From JABDGM01 sp963738665 (GTDB lineage Bacteria > Planctomycetota > Planctomycetia > Pirellulales > Lacipirellulaceae): a stretch of DNA of 64,000 nt. Of this stretch, positions 45,750 to 54,931 are shown piece after piece. A program made the translations under genes and the position numbers. The stretch is taken from the NCBI GenBank assembly GCA_963738665.1, contig CAVTXL010000003.1:186001-250000 (forward strand), in the 5' to 3' direction. Within the stretch, counting starts at the first letter, position 1; each line of letters opens with the position of its first letter. The notes under the pieces are model-generated. The model had not been told where the DNA came from and searched no databases. It worked only from the letters and a program-made list of their open reading frames with translations.

Positions 45750-45853
45750 CTCGAAACCCTCTCCTCCTTGGGAAAGACCAGCGAGAGGGTGCTCCGCTTA
45801 CTGGCGGTTCACCCTCACCCCAGTCCTCTCCCAATAGGAAAGGGAGTTTTAAG
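45750..45853. repeat. CCCTCTCCTCCTTGGGA / TCACCCTCACCCCAGTCCTC dispersed repeat
   Basis: Paired words (CCCTCTCCTCCTTGGGAAAG, and CCTCTCCCAATAGGAAAGGG) form an imperfect inverted repeat, a type of intergenic element seen in many bacterial genomes. It separates the UspA gene from the cation exchanger. Confidence 0.55.
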
Positions 45854-45855
45854 TC

Positions 45856-46866
45856 TCAACGAGCCACGTAAACCAGTCCCAGTATCCCCGCCGAGAGCAC
45901 GAAAATCAACGCGGCGTCGGGCTCAAGCATGAGCACGCGTTTTTCCACGCGATAAAGCTGTCCCAAAATGACGACCGACGTGACGAGGATCACGCCAAAG
46001 CACGTGATCGCATGCGTCGGGCTGACCGCCGACAGCAGCGGGCCGCGATAGGCCGCGTCCATCGCCACGACAATCAGCATGTTAAACGCGTTGCTGCCGA
46101 AGACGTTGCCGATCGCCAGGTCGGCGGCCCCCATTCGCAAGGCGACGATGGTTGAGACCAGCTCGGGAAGGGAAGTGGACAAGGCGACCAGCGTCGTGCC
46201 GACGAATGTGCCGCCCAGCCCCGACAGCTCGGCGATGCGATCGGCCGAGTGGGCCAACAGCGGCGCAGCGATTACGATGCAAGCCGCCGCGGCGGCAAAT
46301 ACACCGCCTGCCCTCCACAAGGACGGCCTGGCCGCAGCATCGTAGTCTTTCCCGCCATGCCCTGGCTCGGCCTCGTGCAGGCTGATTTGCTGGTCATAAT
46401 AAACCATACGAATACCCAGGGCATAGGCAAGCACGATAGCCAGCGATCCCCAGCTAAAACCCGCGAAGCCGGCCGGCTGCATCTTGGTCTCGAATAAGAT
46501 GAACAGGCCGACCGTCCCCAACAGCGAGATCGAAAGCACTCCGGAAAGCGCGTGTGCAGCCGCCAGGCGCGAGAGCAGCCTTCCGCGCGTTTTTTGCGCC
46601 AGATCGGCCACGGCCAGAATGATGAGATTCATCAAGCAACTGCCCGTGAGGTCGCCAACGCCCAGATCGGGCACTCCCATGCGGGCGGCACTCAAATCGA
46701 CAGACAGCTCCGGCAGCGAGGTGGCGCCGGCGAGCAGAATGCTGCCGACCAAGAGTCGCCCAAGCTGCGTAATCTCCGCAATCGCATCGGCCGCGCGGGC
46801 GAGCACCGTGCCGGCGACAATGATGATCGCGGCGGCAACGACGAATTGTAGAATCGCACTCGTCAT
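45856..46866 (-). CDS. Sodium/calcium exchanger (CaCA superfamily)
   Basis: The 336-residue protein has about ten membrane helices arranged as two inverted repeats. Each carries an alpha motif: GATSLPELSVDLSAARMG with GDLTGSCLMNLIIL, and STSLPELVSTIVALRMG with GNVFGSNAFNMLIV. The acidic and polar residues of these motifs bind cations in the family. Exchange of Ca2+ (or other cations) against Na+ or H+ is expected. Its start overlaps the end region of the upstream kinase-like frame, suggesting co-transcription. Confidence 0.9.
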   Translation of the reverse strand: MTSAILQFVVAAAIIIVAGTVLARAADAIAEITQLGRLLVGSILLAGATSLPELSVDLSAARMGVPDLGVGDLTGSCLMNLIILAVADLAQKTRGRLLSRLAAAHALSGVLSISLLGTVGLFILFETKMQPAGFAGFSWGSLAIVLAYALGIRMVYYDQQISLHEAEPGHGGKDYDAAARPSLWRAGGVFAAAAACIVIAAPLLAHSADRIAELSGLGGTFVGTTLVALSTSLPELVSTIVALRMGAADLAIGNVFGSNAFNMLIVVAMDAAYRGPLLSAVSPTHAITCFGVILVTSVVILGQLYRVEKRVLMLEPDAALIFVLSAGILGLVYVAR

Positions 46867-46948
46867 GGCACGGCGTTCGCGAGGGTAGCGGATCGAAGCG
46901 TGCCGTATTCTAAGCGAGGGCGGAGGTGGATCTCAAGTTCGCCGCCCG

Positions 46949-48542
46949 TCACTCGCGCAGCCAATCCGTGCGGAGTTGCCGGAGCACGGCTTCGGTCATC
47001 GCGGTCGTGCTGGTCATGGCATCGATGTGACAGACCGGCGCGCCGAGTGGATCGGGCTCTTCGAGTTCTTGTTGACGCGCAAAGAACTCCGGCAGAGATT
47101 CGGACAGCGCACCACCACTCTGCGCGGGCCTCAATACGTTCGCGGGCGACTTCTTCGGTCGAGTGGCACTGGACGACAAGCGGGATGGCGCGTCCGCCAC
47201 CGGCCAGCGCAGGCGCGGTCGCCCGGCTGGCGGTTGTTAGAAACGTGCCGTCGACGATCACGGACCGGCCCGTTTCGATGAGCGCACCGGCGCGACGGAG
47301 CAGTTCATCGTACACGCGGGCGCGGCGCTCCGGCTCGTAATTCGCCTCGCCGTAGCCGGCCGGCGAATCGCTCTTGCCAAACAATTCACGGCGAATTGCA
47401 TCGGTCTCGAACCGTTCGATGCCCAGCGTCTCGGCGAGCCGCGTCGCCAGGGTCGTCTTGCCCGTCCCGGAGAGGCCGCGGACCACAAGCAGCACGGGCA
47501 AGCCGATTTGCTTGCGGTACTCATCGGCCAACCGGAGATACTCCGCGGCCGAAGCGATCGCGGCCGCGCGCGGCGCGTCGGCCAATTGAACAGCTCGCAG
47601 AGCGGCTACCTTCGCCCGTACACAAGCCCGGTAGCTTTTGTAGTAGGCTGTCAGGCGCTCTGGGCAGCGGTCGTCCGCGTCCGCCCGATAGCGAGCGATG
47701 ATGGCCTGGCCCACATTGGTAGCACCTAAGCGATCGCACTCCATCGCCAGAAAGCAAAGCTCGTCCATCACGTCGAGTTGCCGAAATTCGGCGTTGAACT
47801 CGATGCAGTCAATGATCGTCGGGTGGGGAGCAAAATAGATGTGCTCGGGCCGCAGATCGCCGTGCCCTTCTACGATCCGCCCATCCAGCACGCGGTGGTC
47901 GAACGCATCGCGCGCCAACTGCAACAGTAGGAGTTGTGCTTCGTGGGTGCGGTGGACAACCTCTCGATCGAGGTCGCTCTCGCTCTTCAAAAGTGCAGCC
48001 CGATTTTCCTGGACGTATCGTTCGAGCCGCTGCTGATAATCACCGGTCCGCATCATCAGCGGCGGCAATTGAGTGTAGAACTGCGAGAGAAGCTCCGCGA
48101 TTTGATCCACCTGCTCGCGCACCAACTGCCTTGATTCAATCAGCCGGTCGAGTGACCGCTGCTGCGGCAGGCGTCGCATTTTGACGAGCCAATCCACCGC
48201 GACACCGCTGCCGGCCAGAGCCAAATGGCGATTGTGCCGCACGATTGGCACGACGCCTAAATACACGTGGCGGGCCAACCGGCGATTCAGGCGCACCTCT
48301 TCGTCGCAGGCCTGGCGCCGCCGCTGGGGCGTGCTGAAATCAAGGAAATCGAACCGCACTGGCTTTTTCAACTTGTAGGCATGTCGATCGGTAAGAAAAA
48401 CCCAGGAAATATGGGTCTCGACACACTCCACGCCGCTTGCCTCGCCGTCGTAGCTGGCCGGGTCGCTCAGCATCTCGACGATTCGCAGGCTCTCGTCGAT
48501 CGCGCGCTCGTCCACCGAACGGCGTTGTTTGACATTGGACAT
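46949..48542 (-). CDS. Fusion of an aminoglycoside-phosphotransferase-like domain and a P-loop kinase (frameshift near 47130)
   Basis: From the ATG at 48542 (MSNVKQRRSVDERAIDESLR) the N-terminal 310 residues resemble the APH/choline-kinase fold. They include THISWVFLTDRHAYKLKKPV (nucleotide-binding lysine), EGHGDLRPEHIYF (catalytic loop) and IDCIEFNAEFRQLDV (metal-binding position). From about 340 a P-loop kinase follows with RGLSGTGKTTLATRLAE, FETDAIRREL and VDGTFLT. The frame shifts near 47130; SGGALSESLPEFFARQQELE and the terminal LRTDWLRE lie in the other frame. Two-domain proteins of this type are widespread and uncharacterised. A possible sigma-54 promoter lies at 48717-48731. Confidence 0.8.
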
Positions 48543-48716
48543 GGCGGTCGTTCCCCGGTCGGACGCAGACGAATTCGCCACAATACAAAATCGCATGCCG
48601 CCCCTTGGACAGCGGAAGCCCTATGTGCAGTGCGATCGTTACGCGGTGACTCGCAATCGCTGTCGTAGCTTGGGTGATGACCCAAGTTATTGAGTGCTTA
48701 TCCTCAAACGATAGCA

Positions 48717-48731
48717 GCAATCGCTGCGCCA
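48717..48731 (-). promoter_or_regulatory. Possible sigma-54 promoter (weak)
   Basis: On the minus strand TGGCGCAGCGATTGC keeps GG and GC at the correct 10-base spacing and matches consensus TGGCACG-N4-TTGC except at two positions. It lies 175 bases before the start of the kinase-like fusion. Confidence 0.35.
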
Positions 48732-48770
48732 ATCGATCGCCCATTCCTTCCCGAGACTCTCACTCCGCTC

Positions 48771-49214
48771 TCACTCTGCAACCGCGGACATAATGGTCGA
48801 TTCGGCGGGCGCGGGCTGCTGCGCGTGACGAATTTGGGAGGCGGCGAAGCCTGTTGCCAAATCGTCCAGGTGCTGTCGCATAGAGTTCCACCAGCCGATC
48901 GTCTCCACGCCCGAGCGTGCGAGGATGCACATCGCGTCGATCTTTTCCAGCGTGGCTATCTCGGCGGCGAAGCCCTGTTGCAGCTCGTAATCGGGCGGAC
49001 GGGTGTTCTGGTCACAACGGCAAAGATTGTCGATGTCGCGAAACCGCGCATCGACAATCGCAGCGAAGCGGGCCGCTGTATCTTGCACCTCGGCCTGCGA
49101 GCGGTGACGGCCGTAGAGCGCTGCTCGAAACTCCGCGAACGCGCGCGCTAACAGGGCACAATCGTCAAGCCAGGTCTGAGCGCTGTCGACTTCCACAGTA
49201 CACCTCAAATCCAT
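48771..49214 (-). CDS. Helical protein of unknown function
   Basis: From the ATG at 49214 the 147-residue product (MDLRCTVEVDSAQTWLDDCA) is predicted mostly helical: LLARAFAEFRAALYGRHRSQ, TAARFAAIVDARFRDIDNLC, GWWNSMRQHLDDLATGFAAS. Five cysteines are scattered and no domain is recognised. A GGAGAGA sequence lies about 14 bases upstream. The longer upstream frame to 49412 looks non-coding. It lies divergent to the sigma-54 regulator, within the stress block. Confidence 0.45.
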   Translation of the reverse strand: MDLRCTVEVDSAQTWLDDCALLARAFAEFRAALYGRHRSQAEVQDTAARFAAIVDARFRDIDNLCRCDQNTRPPDYELQQGFAAEIATLEKIDAMCILARSGVETIGWWNSMRQHLDDLATGFAASQIRHAQQPAPAESTIMSAVAE

Positions 49215-49636
49215 CCATTGTTTGCGGCCGATCTCTCCAATTCGCGAGCACCACGCCACAAGCGCACGAGCGCCGGTTTCGTCACGATCTAAAGCAAGTA
49301 CCGTGCCATGCCGGCCAGCGTGCCGGCCCGTGCGCTGTATTACGATTGAAGCGGCAGCCAGCGAGCAAAGTGGCACCTTTGATGGCAGGCAGAAGCGTGC
49401 CCCCGCGGCCACAATGTGCGGATCCGCGCAGTGCCGCTGTGCTTGGGGCGTCTTGCCTGGTAGCTTGACGGGACATAGGTTTGGCGTGAATTCCAGGGGT
49501 TTTGCTCAGTGCGACCTTGCTTGGCGGGTTGGCACCTAAATTGCACGACTAGCCTGTTCGCAAGTTCGCGCGCCATCCTCTGATCTTTCTCTCGGATCCC
49601 AACTCGACGCATTCTCGCTTCGACTGCATTCTTACG
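49215..49636. other. Regulatory spacer upstream of the sigma-54 regulator
   Basis: I see no convincing gene. The spacer holds the sigma-54 promoter at 49529-49545 and a 9-mer CAATGTGCG (49412-49420). The same 9-mer recurs 200 bases upstream of the baeRF promoter, a possible regulator-binding site. Confidence 0.45.
49529..49545 (+). promoter_or_regulatory. Sigma-54 promoter of the response regulator gene
   Basis: TTGGCACCTAAATTGCA matches YTGGCACG-N4-TTGCW with GG and GC in the required 10-base spacing; only the G after TGGCAC is changed. The predicted start is near 49556, giving an 80-base leader. It implies that the sigma-54 activator gene is itself sigma-54 dependent. Confidence 0.8.
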
Positions 49637-51010
<1,374 letters not shown>

Positions 51011-51323
51011 ATCGTGCGCCGGTAAGAGGCGAGCGCAAAATCATGCAGACGCTTGGCGGGGGACGAGCCCAGCACGCCCTCGCACACGCCAGCGGCGACC
51101 GCGCATCTAAGGGGCTGAAGGCTGCGCAACTCGCCCAAGCACTTTTTGAACAGGAGGCCGCAAATGAAGCAGAGACGGTGATCGGGAATTCGTTGATAAT
51201 CGCCGGAGACAAGCGGACTATTTTGGCGGGGCGGAATGACGACTTCTCCGTGTTCTCTGCATCCTTCTGTTGACGAAACTCAGTTGAGGCCGAGGCCGCT
51301 CGCGCACTGCTCGGTCGTAGCCG
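51011..51323. other. Spacer without supported gene
   Basis: The region between the regulator stop and the stop of the second UspA gene holds a short open frame (51043-51273) with protein-unlike composition. I see no terminator with a T-run. Confidence 0.4.
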
Positions 51324-51754
51324 CTATGGCCAGCACTTCAGCACGAACACGGGGCAGTGGGCCAATCGCACCACGCGTTCGGCGACCGAGCCGATCAAGA
51401 GCCGCTTCCAGCCGCGGCGTCCGTGCGAGGAGATGACGATCAGGTCGGCCTTCACGTCTTCGGCATATTTCGCGATCTCCGTGCCTGGGTCGCCGTAGGC
51501 AACGTGGACATGGACGCCGCGATACTTGGCGTCCTTGAGCTGTTCGTGGATCGCTTCTTTGGCCTTCTCAACCTCGGCTTCCAGTTCGAAGACGACCGAG
51601 AACTCAGTGCAATGGCGGGCGATTCGTGCAGCACGTGGATCGCGTGAACCAACTTCGCCTCGTCGGCCATATGCAGCACCTCGTCCAGCGCGCGAATCGA
51701 ATGGGGTGACAGATCGATCGGGACCAGGATTCTTTTGTTGTTGAACCAACTCAT
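51324..51754 (-). CDS. Universal stress protein (UspA family), frameshifted
   Basis: From the ATG at 51754, preceded by a strong GAGGTGAG ribosome-binding site, the product reads MSWFNNKRILVPIDLSPHSI. After ALDEVLHMADEAKLVHAIHV the frame changes near 51610 into TEFSVVFELEAEVEKAKEAI. It ends with the nucleotide-binding signature LIVISSHGRRGWKRLLIGSV and AERVVRLAHCPVFVL, which fits the G-2X-G-9X-GS pattern of ATP-binding Usps better than the first UspA in this block. A sigma-54 promoter candidate lies about 80 bases upstream at 51832-51847. Confidence 0.88.
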
Positions 51755-51831
51755 TGTCTCACCTCGGCTGGGCTCTGCTCTCAGAATGCGGGGACCAGCG
51801 GCGCCGTCCCCGCTAGCTTCGAAGTTTCAAG

Positions 51832-51847
51832 TGCAACTGCCGCGCCA
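51832..51847 (-). promoter_or_regulatory. Sigma-54 promoter candidate of the second uspA
   Basis: The minus strand reads TGGCGCGGCAGTTGCA, one change (A to G) from TGGCACG-N4-TTGCA with correct spacing. The predicted start near 51820 gives a leader of about 66 bases to the UspA ATG. Confidence 0.65.
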
Positions 51848-52106
51848 ATTTGGCGGCGGCGAAAAGGCGGGGCTTTTTCCGGTCGGGTGGCGGAACGGTG
51901 GCATCGCAATGTGCGACTCCGCTCAAGTGTGGGCGAGGCAGAGCGCCAGTTCCGGCCCTTGGCTCCAGCGCGCGTGAAAGCCGCGCGGATTCTGCCGGTG
52001 TTAGCTTGCATCATAGCGTCTCTCGAGGTAGAGGCGTCGCGGATCGGTACCGATTGTCCATCCGCTTGGCGTGCGTGCCTCTGTGAGCGCTTGGCGGGTT
52101 CGCTGG

Positions 52107-52121
52107 TGGCATGGCGTTTGC
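52107..52121 (+). promoter_or_regulatory. Sigma-54 promoter candidate of the baeRF gene
   Basis: TGGCATGGCGTTTGC keeps the GG/GC spacing and has one change from TGGCACG-N4-TTGC (C to T). The decamer TTGGCGGGTT lies just upstream (52091-52100) and is also found just before the promoter of the regulator gene (49521-49530). Confidence 0.6.
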
Positions 52122-52243
52122 CCCTCAATTTGTGTTGAGGTTGCGCGGTGAGGGTTTGTCGTCGCGGGCGTCTCAACATTTTTCCAGGTGCCGCGACTGG
52201 GCACCCCGTGACGCGCAAGTTACTGCCGGAAGGATGGTTTGAT

Positions 52244-53414
52244 ATGGAACGGTTACAGGTTAGCGACTTCGATCGCCTGTGGACTGCGGACCCATCCACC
52301 TGCGTATCGATCTATTTTACGACAACGCCCGGCGGGCCCGGGGCCCAAGGCAACCGGACGCGGCTGAAGAACGCCCTAAAGGTGGCCGAGACGCAGTTGG
52401 CGGACACCGATCTGCCGGCCGCGGCGGCCGGGCAACTGCTGGAGCCGGCCTGCCGGCTGGTTGACGACGACTCGTTCTGGCTGCGATGCCAGCATGGCTT
52501 CGCCCTGTGGCTCTCAGCAGAAACGCAGTCCATGTATTTATCGTCGGCCGTATTTCGGGAATCCGTTTCCGTCGGCCCGCACTTCCGCGTCCGTCCACTG
52601 GTGTCCGTTATGGAAGCGGCCAAGGCGGCCTGTGTGCTGACGCTGAGCCAAGATGCGGTCCGCCTTTTTGCGCCAGCGGGAACGAATGCGAAGAGCTCGA
52701 CGTGCCCGATTTGCCAAAAAACCTGCACGACGCGCTCAACATCACCTCGGTCGATCGGGGCGCCCAATTCCATTCCGTCGGTAAAAGCCGCGACAAGAAA
52801 CAGACGACCGTGTTTCACGCCCAGGGCGCCGGCCACGACACCGAGAAGCAAGACCTCCGCCAATATTGTCGGCAAATCGCCGACGCGGTGAACCGGTACC
52901 TGAAGTCGTCAGACGAGCCCCTGATTTTGGCCTGTGTCGAATTCCTCGTGCCTCTTTATCAGGAGTCGAACGAGTACTCCCATCTGCTCCCCGATTTCAT
53001 TGCCGGAAACCCGGACCGGCTCAGCGCCAGCAAGTGGCGGAGCTGGCGCGGCCAATTCTGGACGCGCAGCATGCCGCACAGGTCGCGGACGACCTCGGCC
53101 GGTTCGAATCGCTCGGCGGCACCCCGCGTGCGGCGACCGATACGGCCCAGATTGTCGAAGCTGCCGAGGAAGGCAGCATCTCCGAACTATTCTTCGACAG
53201 CGGCCGTCAAGCCTGGGGACGCTATGAAGAAACCCAGAGGATCGTCGACGCCCACGACGTGGCTGCGCCCGGCGATGTGGATTTAATTGAGCTGGCTGTC
53301 GCGGCGACGCTCCGCCATCGGGGCGTGGTTCGTGTGGTGACGGGCGATCAACTGCCGTCGCCGCTGCCGATGGCTGCGATCTTACGCAAGGTGCCCGCCA
53401 CCGTGGAGAGATGA
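52244..53414 (+). CDS. baeRF-family protein (bacterial archaeo-eukaryotic release-factor-like), frameshifted twice
   Basis: From the ATG at 52244, with GGAAGGA upstream, the product is MERLQVSDFDRLWTADPSTC. Family-type blocks follow in order: CVSIYFTTTPGGPGAQGNRT (polar loop), RLKNALKVAETQL, DDSFWLRCQHGFALWLS, HFRVRPLVSVM and LTLSQDAVRLF. After a frame change near 52690 come GHDTEKQDLRQYCRQIADAV and LILACVEFLVPLYQESNEYS. After another near 53045 come AAEEGSISELFFDSGRQAWG, the DLIELAVAATLRHRG block and LPMAAILRK. These match proteins related to peptide-chain release factors that are predicted to act on stalled ribosomes; the role is unproven. Confidence 0.7.
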
Positions 53415-53533
53415 TCGTCGACAAAGCTCGGACGGTGCTCAACCAGTTACGGCGGAACAACATGGCGCCCGTCTGACTCGCCAACGGCCGTGAGTTGCCG
53501 TGCAAACGCAAGCACGGATACCAACAAAGGGCA

Positions 53534-53573
53534 GCAAAAATGCCCCACGTCTCCTCGAAGGAGGCGCGGGGCC
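53534..53573. terminator. Hairpin terminator between the convergent baeRF and hsp20 genes
   Basis: GCCCC-ACGT-CTCCT, loop CGA, AGGAG-GCGC-GGGGC folds as an interrupted stem at 53542-53572. On the minus strand it is followed by ATTTTTGC, giving a Rho-independent terminator for hsp20. On the plus strand only CTTT follows, so it is weaker for baeRF. Confidence 0.65.
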
Positions 53574-53628
53574 TTTCGCCGCGTTGCAGCCGCCCCACGC
53601 CGCGGGCGGTTGCTACGCCTGGCGAACT

Positions 53629-54084
53629 TCAACTCTTTACGGCGATCTTTTTCGACTTCGCGTCTTCGGTCTTGGGCAGCGTGATCGTCAGCACGCCCTC
53701 GTGATACTCGGCGGCGACTTCGTCCTCTACCACCTTCGCAGGCAGCGTGATCGAGCGGGAGAAACTGCCATAGCGGCGTTCGACGCGATGGTACAGCTTG
53801 CCCTTCTTCTCCTGCTCTTCTTTGCGCTCGCCGCCAACGGTCAGCAAGTTGCCGTTGAGCTGAATGTCGATGTCCTTGGCGGTCATGCCAGGCACATCGA
53901 GCTTCACTTCTACGGCTTTGTCGGTTTCGCTGACGTCGAGGCTCGGCACAGCGGCGTTGAGAGTCAAACCGTCAAAGCCTGTTTCCCACATCCGCGACAC
54001 CGCGTCCTCGATTTCGTCAAGAAAGCCGGCCCGCGGCCCGGCGCGGCGGAGACCGCCGCGCTTGGGTGCAAGTGTTCCGAACAT
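53629..54084 (-). CDS. Small heat-shock protein Hsp20
   Basis: From the ATG at 54084, with a strong GGAGGAGGAAG ribosome-binding site, the 151-residue product (MFGTLAPKRGGLRRAGPRAG) carries an alpha-crystallin domain: SLDVSETDKAVEVKLDVPGM, IDIQLNGNLLTVGGERK, YGSFSRSITLP and GVLTITLPK, with a C-terminal KKIAVKS. It acts as an ATP-independent holdase chaperone. It lies in the stress block between the baeRF and YbaK-like genes. I see no sigma-54 match in its short upstream spacer; a sigma-32-type or other control is possible. Confidence 0.92.
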   Translation of the reverse strand: MFGTLAPKRGGLRRAGPRAGFLDEIEDAVSRMWETGFDGLTLNAAVPSLDVSETDKAVEVKLDVPGMTAKDIDIQLNGNLLTVGGERKEEQEKKGKLYHRVERRYGSFSRSITLPAKVVEDEVAAEYHEGVLTITLPKTEDAKSKKIAVKS

Positions 54085-54157
54085 CTTCCTCCTCCTTTCG
54101 CAAACATTGCGTCTCGAAATGGTTATATCAGGACCCACAGTGAAGTTTGGCTCAACC

Positions 54158-54628
54158 CTAGCCGGGCTCCCGCCGCGTGATCGGCGCCACGAGCGGTTCT
54201 TCCAAGCGGCGGAAATCGGCAAACTTCATGCAGATTGCTTCTTGATGCGTATTGCCCTCGAAGACGATCTCCTCGTTTTCAGCCAGACTAAGGTCGGCGA
54301 TCGTCCGCATTGCGTACCGCGAACCAAATGGCGGCAGAATCCCATATTCGCAATCGGGGCAATGCTCGGTCACTTCCTGCTTTTTTGCCACTCGCAACTT
54401 TGTGCCACCCAGTAACTTGGCAGCCCGATCCAGATCCAGTTTTTTGTGCGAGGGCAGCACGGCCACGATGTAGTGGCTACCGCCGTTCGCCCTAAGAAGG
54501 ATCGTCTTGGCCACCGCCTTGCCGGGGACGTGTAACTCATGGGCCATCCGCTCAGAACTGAACGCGGCATTGTGCGGCATGCGCCTAAAGGTGAACTTTT
54601 GCTTTTCAAGGAAATCGGGAATGTTCAT
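54158..54628 (-). CDS. YbaK/prolyl-tRNA-editing-like deacylase
   Basis: The 156-residue product MNIPDFLEKQKFTFRRMPHN has the YbaK/ProX fold: FSSERMAHELHVPGKAVAKTIL (conserved lysine of the catalytic site), YIVAVLPSHKKLDLDRAAKL, KLRVAKKQEVTEHCPDCEYG and the glycine-rich ILPPFGSRYAM. Relatives hydrolyse mischarged aminoacyl-tRNAs (Cys- or Ala-tRNA Pro), but stand-alone members vary in substrate. The CPDC pair is unusual and could bind metal. It is transcribed toward hsp20. Confidence 0.8.
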   Translation of the reverse strand: MNIPDFLEKQKFTFRRMPHNAAFSSERMAHELHVPGKAVAKTILLRANGGSHYIVAVLPSHKKLDLDRAAKLLGGTKLRVAKKQEVTEHCPDCEYGILPPFGSRYAMRTIADLSLAENEEIVFEGNTHQEAICMKFADFRRLEEPLVAPITRREPG

Positions 54629-54901
54629 GGCAAGTTCCTTACGTGGAAAAGTGCCTGCGCGACGCCTGTCGACTCAGCAGTACATCCGCCGCCGACAAGC
54701 ATCTGCAAACGTTGTACCGCGGCAATATTGTGATTTGCCTCAAATTCTCGGCATAATTCGCGTCGTATCCAATCGACGAGCGCAGTGCGCGGCCCACTGA
54801 GCGATTTCGACCACGCGTTCGGCTATCGCCAACAGAACCCAGTTGGCAGAAGTCGCAGACGATCATCCGCCCGCGTTTTCGCCGCGCCGCGGAATGGCCC
54901 A

Positions 54902-54917
54902 AGGCACATTGTTTGCT
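54902..54917 (+). promoter_or_regulatory. Sigma-54 promoter candidate of the P-type ATPase gene
   Basis: AGGCACATTGTTTGCT has GG and GC correctly spaced and GGCAC plus TTTGC intact. Its predicted transcript start (about 54928) is close to the first ATG (54932), so the ATG at 54947 may be the real start if this promoter is used. Confidence 0.5.
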
Positions 54918-54931
54918 CCGCTGGGGGTCTG

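Larger units (their letters stand above)
51755..52243. other. Divergent regulatory region between uspA-2 and the baeRF gene
   Basis: No gene is seen in these 489 bases. Two sigma-54 promoter candidates point outward from it: one at 51832-51847 (minus) and one at 52107-52121 (plus). A CAATGTGCG 9-mer (51907-51915) lies between them. Confidence 0.55.

Noticed and set aside
51043..51273. A 76-codon open frame downstream of the sigma-54 regulator
   Set aside because: It has no ribosome-binding site and no recognisable motif; composition is equivocal, so I left it out.
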